A stretch of DNA of 64,000 nucleotides from Ciona savignyi (GCA_000149265.1 CH003415.1:402550-466549), one strand, 5' to 3'; positions 19,901 through 34,900 are shown, counted from the first letter of the stretch. Numbers and translations: made by a program. Notes: generated from the letters alone by a model not told the origin.

Positions 19901-22900
19901 GTAACGACGTGCTTTGTGCATATTGACATTGTCTTTGAAGCGTAAATCTCTGTTTGCGCCCCTCCTCCCATTAATCGATATCCATAGTAAATAAAATTGT
20001 ACGTTGCCAGCTTTGCGTAATGGAGACAAATTTAGGGAGACATGTTGCGCGTAAACGAGAATACATCACCAAGAAACGAACTAAGAGCTACCATTGCCCA
20101 AAGGACGGTAAGTCTTGATTGATAAGCGATATCCGCTGCAGCAATGCAGCTGTATAATCAAGAGGTATTTTATTACCTACCCAATGGGCTGGTTAATGTA
20201 AACTGTTGGCTGGAACGATTGTCAAGCAAATTACTTATTCTTTTTACTTGTGCGTCAGCTGTTACGTGTCATTTTATACACTCAGCATGGACGCGAGTCT
20301 TACTTTCCGTTACAAAATTTCTTCGAAAATTGGAGGGAAGTTTCGCATTAAAACAAGAGTATGCAGTACAATAGAGCCATGTTAGTTAGATGACTTTATA
20401 TCAACAGTAATTTAAACGTGCGACAGCAAAACACCAGTATAACAGTTTAAAATCTAGAATTTCAATAGCTTTGGAAGTTTTAAACGGAATCTTAAAGACA
20501 CTGATCAAAACAGGTATATTTGCGGTGTGCTACACAGGTGTGTGTTTTTTTGGCAATCGGTTTTAACGTGAAGTCTATAGTTTTAAGTTTTAGATAGATT
20601 TGTACCAGGTCTGCCTTTTAATATTAAACCATTGAATTCGTTGCTGTTGTGTCCGAATTTTGCTATCAGTTTGCTTCGGTCGATGTTATTAACCATGTGA
20701 TCACATGCCAGTTGCAGCACACAACTGTGTTACTTGTTGCCGTTGACCGGCTAGCCAGACGTTCTTTTAGTTAATGCGGTTTATAATCTTTATTCTAATT
20801 TCAATGTGACTGGCGCCCGAATTTCTAACAAATTGCATCGATATATTCCGTTTAAGAAAGGCTGCACTGCAGGTAAGGGGAAATGTGCTTAATGTACACA
20901 TGTCAATGCCAAATCTAAGGAAGATTATAATATGTACTTTAAAAAGTCTTATTGCTTATAGATTTAAGGTCAGGTCAATAAGTTAGGCTGCTTCTATTTC
21001 TCCCCTATGAGTATAGGAAAACAACAGTCATTATAACAAGGGAAATCAAGTACCTCGTGCGCTCAGTCAAAAAAACGAGTTTTTATACTGTTTACTATTT
21101 GATATATGAGTGAACTTCGTGAACGATCTATTTATATCACAGGCGACAGACAATGCCAGTTAGCACTCTCTTCCGAGGTTTATGTAGTTATCTGACAGGG
21201 TAGCGTTCGAGCAAGCAATCTTTGTGACATTTGTCGCACTTAAAACCACACGACTGGACGAATACAACAACGGCCAACGCACACTTTGTCATCTAGTAAA
21301 TGCAAAGTTATACTAATGACTTGTTATTGTTGTGTATATTGAACGTTTTATATGGTTTGTTTACTCATTTCAACATTTTCTGAGAAATATTCCAGACGCA
21401 GGTGCCTATGTAACCTATAATTGCTATCTGTATATGATAGATTGTTTCTTTTTAATTATTATTTTACGTTTAAGACGCAGCTGCAAGCCAACAGCTACAC
21501 AATTAACGACATAGGTAAACCAGGAATGCCTATACGCTTAACGTGCTTAGTCAGTTTTCTACGCTGAGATTTTCCATCGTTTGCTACCAAGTACATATTT
21601 CAGTCATTTAGGATTTGGCTCGAGCTACCTGTCTCAATCGCGGCTTAGAAAACCAGGCATAATCCTTACTTTGAAACTAGTAATCATTGTATTTCCACTC
21701 TCTCCTTTGAAGTTGTATTGGCCTGGATGTTTTCGTTAAGTCAATACGCTATGGTGTATAGTCAGAGATTAGAGCGCTTGTGATCGTTTGGCATTTGTCT
21801 CGTTTGGAACCGAATTGACAATTGTAAAAGGGTAAATAAAGGCATGATGCCGGTCGTGTACTAACTTGAGTCTAAATAATGCATGGCGGTCTAGAAGGTT
21901 TCCCTGAAGTGCAAGGTCTTTGTGGCATCATGGCTCGTTCTGCAGCATACTTTAATCGATCGGAACCAAGTTAATGCGCAAACTGTTATTGTATGATATT
22001 GGTATAGTCCACAGGCCCCTAACCGACGCGGCACTTTTATCCTCTTATGCAACCGTTATATTTTCCAAACGAAATTATAGACCGCGCAGTTGGCCGATGG
22101 TCTGAACCGCCGCAGAGGGATTTCAATGGTTATTTGATCGGCTTAGAAGTAAGACTCTTACGTGCAGATTGCTTATTGGTATATGTTTACGTTTTAGTAG
22201 CTTATGCCTTGTCCTTGAGTAAGAGGTATCTTAATGTTGTGGCTTATGCCTTGAGTAATAGGCCCGTCGACGTTTAGTTTGATATTCAGTGAGCTTTATT
22301 GAATCTTAGGTTTGTCTTGTTGGGACAAGTGTGTGAATGAGTAGCAGCTTACACGCCAGCTAAACTAAGCTATTTTGACCGCTGTAGAAAAGTTTCAGTG
22401 CACGACAAGGCCAAGCAAATCGTTTTATTTCGACGTTTGCAAGCAGGTCCTATTTTATTTTAGCAAGATGTACATGCTTTGAGACACGCACGTCTTTGAC
22501 TTATACTTTTCTGTGTGTTTATAACAACTCTCGGCGTATACGCATTCCGATGGTATTGCAGTCTAAGGGAATAATTCTTGCTCGTCCCCTGTTCACTTAA
22601 CAAATATTTAAATATAAACATTCATCGGATGTGTATACTTTAGTTCTAAATCCACTTCCATAATATGTTTAGAACGCGTGTCAATGCCCTTCTTTTTTCT
22701 CAGAAGTTCCCGGTGGCCCTCTCCCGAAGAAACCCGTCAGCTCTGCAAGCAGAAGTGAGTCGACAGAATCAGTCAAACTGGGAGGTGCTCTTGCGCGCCG
22801 GTCAAAGCCGCATTCGCGGTCGGCCCAGCAGCAGTCGTCTCGCCAGAACCACGATGATTCGGCCGAAAAGGCGAACAGAGAGTTATCCACACTCTCAGGG

Positions 22901-25900
22901 ACAAGCTTTACCGACCACGACCCTTTGCGTGCGCTTTGGCTCGAGAACCGAGACGAACAATCCTGCAATGTAGACCTAACCCAATGCCAGGAAGGCGATC
23001 TCGTGGACCCAACCTCAAACGAAGGATTAAATCATGCCTCTCTCAGGTGGGTGATAGCTTTGTGAACGTTAAACTTTGCACAAAACGTCCATCAATATGT
23101 ACTTCGGATCGGTATGCACGATTTTTATTTTTTCTGTTAAATACGAAATATAAATACATACTATGCGCCCCGATCAACTATAAAGCTTCTGATATCCATG
23201 ATTCAGCGAATTGTATCTTCAAACATGGGATTATCATATTCATATACACCACCATAACAACCACGCGTTTAATATCCTGAATATTCGAGTACGTTATTGA
23301 TTTGGGAGCAGTTAATCTTGTTAATCTCGCTAATTTAATTAATCATAATTTATCAAATCATCTAATTTATCGTAATTTATGTCAAAATCGACTGTAATAT
23401 ATGCACAGTTTTCTTTAAATCGTTACCGGCACTTAGCACTTAAAATGTGGCGATTAAAAGTCAAGTTCGTAAAGATAAACATGTCGAAACACGCCGTTAC
23501 GCACCGCGGTTGTTTGAAAGTCAAACTTTGACTGTCGACTTTTACTGAAGTATTGTGACCAGTAAAAGATTCACCATTTCGTTCGAAGAATACTGAACAT
23601 TGTTTACGTTTAATCACGCCCGCTGCCTGGTCGCTTCTATAATTCATGGCGTAAAGACTCAAACATCGGTTTGTAACATCTATTGCATGCAGTGCCAGTG
23701 AGTTACAACACAGTATACACATCAATATGTGATTGTGTTGTTTTTATGTGGACAACCATCCACACTACATATCGAATAATTATCATATTCCTGTCCATCT
23801 TCCAAATTTTCGTTTGTTTCACTGGCCAGTGGTCGAATACTGGGCATTTTTCGCTACAGACGATGTAGAATTGTATAATCCAGTGTAGAAAATCGATTAA
23901 AATCATTTCTTTCCATCACTGTAGTTGTAAACAAGTCCCATGGAACGCGTTAGGTCGAAACTTATTGTCCTCAAAAGCTTTTGGGCGCCGCCTCTATAAA
24001 AACAGGTTATTGTATTGATTCGTAAATCTCTTTCACGATATATGCTGATTTTCTGGGTTTGACCAGGTTTCCAAACGTCGAAACTTGCGCTCACAATGGC
24101 GCACATTCACATAGCACCCGTTGTTATATCTCAGTTAAGTCGTTGTTACTCAGTTAATTTGCATATACCGTGTTTGGGGTACCGTGTAAAATTACTCATC
24201 AGTAATTGTCGTAAAAACTAAATAGACTTCTATTGCCCGCATTCATATTTGACTAGCACTTTTATAAATCTCCCTTATCTGCTACGGGTATTTAAAATTC
24301 AAGATTGTTTTAAACGAGTGTTTACAGCCGTATGATCTGGCTGCTGACCGTTCACTTTAAGAGGAATGTTTCAGCTTGCTTAGCTCACATTTCTGTAATA
24401 AAAGCTTGAAAAATTCTGTCCTAGGTTAAGAGGTCTTTTACATGCCTTCAACGGCGGGAATTCACTCTCGCCAGAGCACATACGCCGCAATATTGAATAT
24501 GCCATTGCTGTAATGGAATCACGCTACGTAAACAGGTAAAGAAACCTTACTTATATCAACCCGATGACACGTTATTATTTATAAATTTTATGTATAAACT
24601 GCTACAATGAGTGAAGTATGAAGTATGACCCCTTTAATGCAAGACGGTTTTAAATATTCCGGATACTACTTACAGGGTTGTGGAAATACCTGACGACGAA
24701 GTACCTGCTACATTGTCAGGAGAAGGCCCAGTTCCTCCTGAAATTAAACGATGGTTGGTTCAAACGTTCACAAGTAGAAGAGCAGGTTGGTAAACCTATT
24801 TACCTGACTTTGGATTTAATTTCATGTTCAAAGGAATTTAATATTCATACGAACAAAGAATTTTAGCACACTACCGCCACAGTCATAAAAGAACAGTCAG
24901 CCAATAAAATGTGCACTTGTGTATTGTGAAAAATGCTTTTAAAAATGTTGCCTCTTTTACGTGCCATTAAAACGGTTGTACTAAATTACAAGAATACACA
25001 ATTAAAATTGCAATAAAACATACAGCGTATGTTGCTGCGGCAATACCCCAGTGACTAGCGTTATATTGACCGTGCTGTCTTTTCATTGACGAAAATCGTT
25101 TAAATTTGCCAAACGAACTGTGTGACGAAAATCATTTAAATTTGAAAACGAACTGTGTATCTTTGTACAACACCCCCAATGTTTTGCACAGACGTACGCG
25201 GCCGAAAAGAGTCGGAAACCAGACGTTCATTGCGAAGCGTGGTACATGCTGTACAGGCCGGCATGTTTGTCGAACGGATGTTCCGAAAGACTTCTGTGGG
25301 TGTGCAGAACCTTCCACCCGAAGTACAGGAACATTTTAAGGTAAAATGCCATTTTAGCCAACTAGTTATTAAGCTTAGTCGGTAAATAGAACCACCCATA
25401 CACCGAACACCATAATGAAACCATATGTAAACATTTCCAAAAGTCCAAGTTACAAAAATCCGGGCTATGTAACTTCTACGGGCAGCGCGCCTTCCAACGC
25501 TTGTATGATTAGACAATGCACTTAGCGGGCACCGCCTTGGCCTATTAGATTATTGAATTAAATAACTGTAGAAATGCCACTGTGGTAACCTGACCGAGGG
25601 TACGAGGTTATCAGACGAATGCCTCCCTGCGTTTTCCACTCGGGAATAAACCTCAGTAGGCATACCGAATTTGTCTTGCCAACTTTGATGGAAGTGAATT
25701 TATCTTTCTTCCAAACATCATCTAAACCGACTACCGGATATAGAGGCGCCAAAGGTGTTGTTATATTGTATCCCATTACCCGCATTGTATTGACTTGTTT
25801 ATGCAAATAATAGTGCTACTCCGAATTTGCGGGTGCCTCTAAATACTACAGGATCGTTTGGAGCGCTTGGATCACTTAGATTGCTATGGAAAGTAATTCT

Positions 25901-28900
25901 AACCCTGTCTCAAACACTAATCTTAATCCCAGAACTAACTTTAACCTCAACGCTAACATTAATGTTATGGCTTTTGTAATTACGAAGTATGGTAAGTGAT
26001 CCAAGCGCTCCATGCGATCCAAGCGGTCCAAGCGATCCTGTAGTATTTAGAGGTACCGGAATTTGCGTATAGTCAGTCTGTAAGAGAACAACAAACAGAA
26101 AACAGCTGATCAACGCTGTTTTTACAGAACATTGACAGTTGGTCATACGACGTTTTTGAGCTGGACCGAATTAGCGACGGAAACTCCCTAAAGTTCGTTT
26201 TCTACGAACTCCTGAATAAATACGATCTTATCAGAAAATTCAAAGTAAGTTAATACTGCTTCTTTTCATTCTAAAAAAACAAGACATCTAAAATGCCAAT
26301 GTTGTTCAGTATTTATTCGTAGTTTGACACGATATGGAACGAACTTGGTTCCAGCCACCAGCAAGAGCCCCGGACAATGTATATCGATGATTTAAATTAG
26401 TATATCTTTGCTAAAGAGCTTTTAAATGGGTTCAAAAAGTAACAGAACCAACCATCCACTAATTACCAATAGGTTTAAAACGAAGTAATTAACCCACACG
26501 TGAGATTTTATTACACAAATTAAAGCATTTCGTGTCTTTTTTGCCTAGGGACACTCTCTAGCCAATGAAGTAAACATTCTATTCCCTGTTTTTCATTATC
26601 ATTTAGCTTATGGTAACTTTAAAATAAGTCAAACCTTTTAGTATAACTTTCCACTGACTTTTAATAAAAACGTGATTGCAATATCATTATCTAAATCCGC
26701 ACAAGCGGGTTTAAACTGGTCGTTTTGTTGTTGTTTGTTTTAATACTGGTTTATAAACTGAGAAAGACCCATCAATCACATTGCTATTTATGGGTCGCTC
26801 GATAGTAGTAGCGTTCCCTGGACAATTTCACAATCAACGCATTTCCAACGTGGATTCACGTGTTGATTGAACCGTGTCAATATAAAAAGTGCACTTTCGT
26901 CGTTAATAAATTTCACACATTACTATTTTTTCATCACTCTTATCTTTCAGATACCTCTGAAATCGCTGTTTGCCTACAGCGCCCGTCTGCAGCGCGGATA
27001 TAGGAAATACAACAACAGATACCACAACCCAATACACGCCGCGGATGTGGCTCAGTCTCTTAATTGTTTGCTTGTCAGTTCTGGCTTCGTGGTAAGTACG
27101 TTCTTGCTTCAGCACATTTTTAAACACTCTTTTTTAACCGCGTGAAGTTTTAAAGCCGTATTGGTCTCTTCAATAATGCCGTTTTTGCATAAAATTGTGT
27201 ATTTTAGTGCGTCGCGCTAATCGTTCGGCCATTCTACCGTTCACTCCAGCATCTCTACAGTTAAAACCGTTCTTCCATGAATTTACCATCCGTTGCGAAT
27301 CGTAGAAGTAGCGAAATATGCGATAGCGAGTATTATTACGAGCGAGTATTACGACATTCAAACAAAAAACTTTTTCTATCCTAACTTGGCCAGCAAATGC
27401 AATGCCATTAACAAAAGAATACTAGCTTTGTGCATAAAACCTAACGATATAATTAGTGCCTATTCCTTCGTTTTGCTATTGAAGCACCTAATTAAGCTAT
27501 ATACAGTTCTCTCACAACAATTAGTCCTTGGATAATGGAAAAAGTAGTACCTTTAACGTTCTAATACTATTTGCAAACTTTATGTTATTAGTCACAAGTA
27601 TGTATTCGTGTTTTGCATAGTGTTAGGACGCGAAGTATGGACTTATTCATATTTTAAACTTACGAATTAATTGTACTCTTATTAGAGTTGCTGTTCTATA
27701 CTATAATTGCCATGCAAATGCGTCATTGTTTAAATTAATAAACTAAGATTACATATTCCAGGGCAGCAGAAAAATGATTGATTCCCACTAAAATTATTTG
27801 TTTTTCCCAAAATTTTACGATTCATTACGGCAGTATGACAAATTCTTACTCTATGATTTATTAAAATGACGAATAGTCAGTCTAAACGCCATTTAAACAG
27901 CTGCTGCGGTTAACCATCAAATTCTTTGCGTTTAGTTTTAAAATTGTTTACATCGAAGATGGAATGGTACGAGGAGTAGCGGATTGCCATTTTGTAAACA
28001 GCGTTGTCTTAGTAAAATGGTGTTCATTTTACTTTTCGCACATTTAAATAACCACTAATTATTTTCTCTTGATTAGTTTAGATGTCGCGATATCTCGTAA
28101 AGTCGACCACTGCCTGCCCTTTTCAACTTTGCAGCAATGGCCATTGTAATGCTATCATTCCAATGTACACTTATCTGCAAGCCCCCGTCGCGGATGGCTG
28201 TTGCTGACGTAATATGACGTCATTTGGATGCTTGGAATACTGCGTTACGCAAACATGCCAGTTACAATCAGAACTTCTGTTAGGAGCCTTGTCTGTTCAA
28301 AATCATTGCGATAAAAAGACAATGCAGTTGGAATGGATTTTATAATATAATTCGAGATCGGAATTTGCAACGCTGATGTCTTATGTAATAAACATGCTCT
28401 CCGAAAGACATATTAAATTTTATGTTATAAACATGCTCCCTAAAAGAACTAAATTTTATGTAATGATCAAGCTCTTTGAAAAAACTAAATTTTATGTAAT
28501 GAACAAGCAATCCGAAAAAGCTAAATTTTATGTAATAAACAAGCTCTCCGAAAGAACTAAATTTTATGTAATGAATATGCACTCCGAAAAAGCTAAATTT
28601 GATGTAATAAACAAGCTCTCCGAAAGACCTAAATTTTATGTATTAAACATACCCTTTAATATATGTGCTCAATTTACGACGAAAAGTGGTTTAAAGGGGT
28701 GTTAGAAAACACGAGCTGAGTGTGCACAAACCGAATTCTTGGTGGGTTGCTGGTGAAAGCCCACAAACTACGACGATCCAAGCGCTAATTTCAACAATTG
28801 TCGGGAAGAGATGTTTTCAAATTTCAGGACAAAGTGCATTTTTCATGGCGTCGCCGTGGGGGTTATTTCATGCGCGCCACACGCCTGGTTTCGCGGTTCC

Positions 28901-31900
28901 GTGGTCATGGTCATTAGATTGGGTCGCCCACGCGACCGAACTCAAACAAATTAAACCGAGACCCCCTTGAAGGTAGAATTGGGCAGTGACTTTGTTGTTC
29001 TAATGACCCCGTTGAGAAGGGTATTTTTACAACAAATGTTATAGGAAGCTTGAGTTTTTTCCTAATCCCCCTTGCTCTATTTTTATATATTTATTTCACT
29101 TATAATATCCACAAATCAATTAACGCTAAGGGATTTCACAGAAGATAATTACATTATCCCAGTCAAAATATAAACTGACCTTTCGCGGCTTACTTTTTAC
29201 ACTTGTGGTTACGTCTAGAATCACATCACATTCACTGTGTATTCACACTGTTCGCTTTATGGTTCACCTTAGCTTACATCATAAGAAGATCATCTTACGT
29301 CATTAATTATTTAGAGTTTAGACTGTTAAACGTAATATGCTACTGTATAAGATCGGTTGAAAGTACCACAAACCAAAATTTTGTCAACTGTGAGCAATTT
29401 GTTTATAAAGCGTCATTTCAGTGGTGATAGCTTGCTGTTGAAGTCTTTATAAGCACACGTGTCAACACTGGTATGTTTGGCGGGAGGCTGAGTATGACCG
29501 TGCGGTAAAAGCGACCAAACATGGATGGAATTTTAGCCAGCAAAGGATCCAATGCACCCGGGTTCGAAACTGGGCCCTGCATAAAAAATGACAAGATCGT
29601 GGGAATATTTTCCGTTTTATTGGCTACTCTCCCAGCGAGTACATGCCGTTTAGTTTCAGTTGTTTCGTGTTCGTCTTTTCTCTTCAGTTGCAAATAAGGG
29701 AGAAGAAATGTCAAGTTATTTATTTTTTTACCGGTCAAATGTACGAACCCATTATAAGCTCGTCCCTAAGACTGTTTTTGTATAGTTAGCTGGTAAATGT
29801 ATCGTTCGCGTTAACCATACGGCCAAACGAATGTACAAAAAATGCCGAATTAATTAAACAATTGAAACTCAAGTGTATCTGAAGACTTGAAGAGCTTTCG
29901 TTTTGAAATGACCAGTTCGCACAATCATAAACATCGAATGCCGCAAATCGCATGTCATCTTGGCTTGGACGTGACAACTAAAAAATAATCTCGCCGAAAA
30001 TCGAATTCCGGCTTTTTAAACCGGATCATCTTGAAAACGTGACCAGCGTCGCCACCGCATATATCTCTGCCCGCTGCGCCGCGCGTTACCGACCCCACAC
30101 CGATGTTATGAGCCTGGCCCATTGCCGGAGGAAGAAATTTCCTGGTTGTGTGACCGAAATTTCTTCTCGTTTTATTTGCTAGCTGTTCTATCGCGCATTC
30201 GTGAAATGTCGCAACGGCCTGTTATCGCGTTTTCGTGATTTGTTTGGCGCTAATGGCCGAAAGCGTATACCACACAGATCATGAAAACACATCGGTATTG
30301 AGACGCCTTTGGAATATCACGCTTAAATCTAAGAAGCACCAACGATTCTAAAAACAACGATTCCGCTGGAAGCGTTGGCGGAAATGATCTGGAGAGCGGG
30401 ATACAAACAGCGCAATCGCAAACAGGAAAACCGCAATTTTTAATCCTATTTCCCGCCGATTAAGTTTATCGCGTGTCAGGCGATCCGATGTAATCGCACC
30501 GCAGCGCCCTTCGACTATTCTATCACGTTCTGAACTTTCACTTTTTATTTTTAGCACTGGCTCTCCGATCTCGAGATGTTTTCTATGATAATGGCCGCTG
30601 TCGTGCATGATTTGGAACACAGCGGAACCACCAATACATTTCACACAAATACGAGGTACGGTGGGGATTCTAACATATATTTTTTCGGTACAGGTTACTA
30701 TGGCATGCTTTGCTTCGCCACACTGCCTGTTTTAATTGCATTCTTCCCGACTAGTCGTCCGTGCTAAGCAAGTACTGTCACCGCGGGAAATTTGGTTAGT
30801 TTACTTATATCGGTAACGTAATCTGTTCTTCAATCGCAACGCTTGTTGATATACGGGTGGTTGGGATGCTCTTATTGGATAGTTCCTAAAATAAAATATT
30901 GTCGAGAGGCAGGCTACGCACTGTGTTACACATTAAATAAACTTTATTCCACATGTATACGGAAACGAGGACTAGCCCATTACAGCTAAACATCTTTTTG
31001 CCGAACTATACAATAACGAAACCGCCCGTTAAAAGTTTTCCGAGAATCAAAGAGCAAGACGCACGCACGTTTTTAGCCCTTATTAAAACAAGTTCACAAG
31101 AATGTGAATGAAACCCCTAAACATAATACCAAGGCCTGTCTGACCTGCGTTTGACCTAGCAACCCTGTTGACACCGTATTGTGTCCCGCCTTTATGCATA
31201 TTTAGTATTCTCCATTACCGTTAAGATACCTTATCCCGTAGAAATGTTTGTTTATCATTAAACCGTAAGTATGAGGAAGGTATGCCTAAGTTTAAAGCCA
31301 TTTAAAATTCTCCTTGCTGATTAGGTTAAAACGAATCTCTTCCTGTGCTAAATGTGTTGAAATTTCGTATGTTATAACAGTATGGCATTAAGTGACTTTA
31401 CGATTTGTTACTTCTACGTTTATTACTTTAAAACTATTGCCATATTCATTAAGTTATAAATACCAACTCGCGTCTAAGTCAGTTTTATTGCGTTTTCGTG
31501 CGAGCGAGGCAGTTTACGCACATAGGCGCATCATGTTAATGTTTTTATTTGATACGGATACAAATTCGTGCCGAGCCTTATTTTAAGTTGCTTTGGTAAT
31601 CCATTATAAGCTATATAGCACGACAGAGTACGTTTGTTTATAGATCACCATTGGCACAAATGTACAACGACAAATCCGTGTTAGAAAATCACCACATAAG
31701 CAGCGCTTTCAGACTGCTCAACGAAGAAGACTGTGACATTCTCGTCAATTTCTCAAAAGACGACTACCCCAGTAAGTCTGCGTTTTGACCTTTTGCCGTG
31801 ATAAGATACGATACCCGTATGTTTATTACCGGGAATAATTTATCCCCGCCTAGGCGTTAATAACGGCCCGGTGGTCTAGCGGTTGTCCGGCCCGGTGGTC

Positions 31901-34900
31901 TAGCGGTTAAGTTCGTCGCCTTTCAATCAAAAGGTTGCATGTGCGAAACTGGTCGCTAGCTACTCGGTTGTATCCTTGGGCAAGGCACTTTACGGACATT
32001 GCCTAAACCCAGCGGATTAATGGGTTATACCAAATTGAAGGAACGTGTCTATCATATACAACACACTGCAATAACTCCGGTAACCCCGACGATGGGCGCG
32101 AGGTGATCTGACGATTGCCCGTGTGATAACCCCCTAGGTTTTCCCATTCACGGGGATAAACATGAATATCCTATCCTATCCTCCTAACACCGGTAATCGT
32201 CAAAATCCCACGTGTGCACAATCAGGTTGTCGAAGCTATTTCAGTGTGTTGTGTACCGTAGAAAACGTTGCTTTGCTTCACTATTTCCAACCCATTAATA
32301 CACTGAGTACAAGGGTATTTCGGGGACGGTAAGTAACTTTTTCTTCTGTCGGACTCAGTTTTGAACCAATGTGCTGGGCTTGTTGCTAATAGCGTTTTTT
32401 TATAAATCTGTATATGTATTGGTTGCGTAGTATTTCGACTGGCGGTGAGACGCTCTACAAATGAGTCACTTGGCGGACAGAATTCGGTCCGGGTTCGACC
32501 CCCTACCGTGCTCTTCAGTCTATGGCCTAAACAAAGCACGAACAGCACGTAACACAGAAACGGTATAATATATCCAACACGTTTAATAATCAATCACACT
32601 TATGTCCTATATACATTAAACCAGCCCTCATCAGACTGAGTGGCGATAAATTCCACCTCATTTATACTTTTTAATTACATTATTGGTGTCGTATTGAATT
32701 TCACCTGTAAGCCGTCGGGACAATGCTATTGCATTATTATGACGGATGTAGTTTTTTGGTGTAGTTAAGTACTATCTATACACGAATCTGTGCTTTGCAA
32801 ATTACCTTCACTAATGAGCGTTCGTTGTCCTTATGTTTACCGTCAACCTCGCAAGCATATTAAGCTTGTGGAACATTCCAGACTAGACTTGTACGAAGCC
32901 ACAGTGTCTTAAAGCGACCTTGTCGTGGCGTTTTCGTAGAAATAGGTTTGTTTGCTAATCGTTACAAGTTACCACGTAGTTTAACTTCGGCTTGAAACGG
33001 GCCCTTCCGTCATTTTTGTGGGGGGGGGGGAACTAAAAGAAGGAAAAAGTGGGAAGGAGGGAAAAACTGCTTGCTAAAATGAAAATTATGACATTAGGGT
33101 TAGTTTTAAACATGGGGCTAGAGTTAAGTTTAGTCTCGGGGTTGAGATTAGTGTTTAGAGATGGGTTAAAATTAGTTTCCGTAATTTTAGTGAGCAGTTT
33201 CCCTCTTTCCCGCTTTCCCTCCTTTTAGCGTTGCCCATTTTCGTACGTGCTTTGTGCGGAAATTCGTCTGGCCGTTCTCCAATTTGCATATCGCGGTGCC
33301 GTCGTCGATTGTTGTCGTCATAATCCATTACCCGCGGTTTTTGTTGTCGTTACGGCGGTACACTTCTGTTTAGCAGCAAACGACGCCAGGACCGCAGTTT
33401 CCACGAAATCTCTCCAACAGATTACCCGGAACCTTGTGTCCATAACACGGGCCTGACGTGCAATTCCCGCCAGCGCCCGAAATTAATATGGACGCCATCT
33501 AAAACCAGAGATAAAAATCTCATTAAAACATAACTTACGTGTGTGCGAACAACCGTAGCATATTTGCAATCATAAACCACCCAGCTAGCGTCATTCGTTC
33601 GCGTTTGTCAACGTCGAAAGTCCAAGTGTGATAGATCGCATTGCGCTCTCTATACGGTGTGAATTGCCGCCATTGCTCGTATTTTTTACAAGCTGGTTTA
33701 TTGCCCATCCACTCACGCATTTCACCTCGAATTTTAATACTGCATTGCCCACTCAAGGTCGATATAAGTCGGGCCCGGCGATTCAATCTCCCGTTTTCGA
33801 ACGGTGATCAAAGTTGATTTAATCGATATATTGGCGAGATTGTATCAACGCGGGAAAGGAAATTGATGGAATCGGGAAAGAACTCATTTGAACCTGATAT
33901 ACATTTATTAATGATGAGTTATGGGGGTTTATACGGGTTCACTTCACTCTAATTCCGTACTTTTAATGAGAACTTAGCCTGAACTCAATTGTATAAAGTT
34001 GTAACCTTTTAAGAGCTTTTATTACTATAAGATAAATAATGCATTTCTCTTAAATGAGAAATTGCAATGAACAAACAGAGAAAAGATCGACAGATACAGT
34101 AATGATGGTCCTTCGGGATGATAAGACTAAGATTGAACCTCATTTATTTTAATCGTAAGTACTTCGGCGCGATGAGATCTTGCCCGAAATCTATGACCGG
34201 TATGAAATTACCCAACCGGAGACTGATTACGAAATCCTTCCTAACAATAAATAGCGCAGTGCCCGTAATGCGCCAAGAATAACAACAGCGGTCCCACGCG
34301 GATCGGGTCGAAACGAATTATTTCAAACCGCAAGCTGCTTTATATTTAGCACGAAGCTAACTGTATTGTTGTTTTGCAGGGAAGCACGCACTCTCATGAT
34401 AGACATGGTGCTCGCCACCGACATGAGTCAGCATTTCGGCCAGGTTAAGAAACTGCAAAGTAATCTACAGCACCCGGAAAGGTGAGTGCTTGCGTTTCTT
34501 GTAAGACCAACTAAAACATGTCGACAAAGATTTTCTTCGCCGCCATGTGAAATGTATGTAGCGTATCTCTGTTTGATACTGATATGTTTTTAGTTTATTA
34601 ATTATATTTCCTCAATAATAAATAATGGCAAATAAACCAAATCACGTCACAGCAACAGGAAAACACGTCAAAGCGAACAGTCGTTAAAACACGTCATTGG
34701 AAAAAAAACGGATATAAAAAAACAAATATTGCGGGCGCTGCCAAACCCAGGCGAAAAAAGACTGTTAAAACAAAAATAAGTTAAGACGATATAAACTGAT
34801 ATGTAATCTATTTTTCAGCTTAGAAAAGTCTCGAGCAATGTGCTTAATGATTCATTCGGCGGATATCAACCACCCTTCCAAGCAATGGGAACTTCACTGC

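Larger units (their letters stand above)
27092..30554. other. PDE1 intron 7, about 3.5 kb
   Basis: Non-coding. Holds the paired CRE-like sites at 28205-28222, the 36-bp minisatellite at 28380-28660 and a SINE-B copy at 29728. Nothing else recognised. Confidence 0.5.

Noticed and set aside
22665-22973. 102-residue plus-strand ORF starting MFRTRVNALL
   Set aside because: Shadow frame; the real PDE1 exon uses another frame from the acceptor at 22703 and matches the flanking phases.
28722-28970. 82-residue ORF in PDE1 intron 7
   Set aside because: Contains no recognisable domain and no neighbouring exon signals; likely chance.
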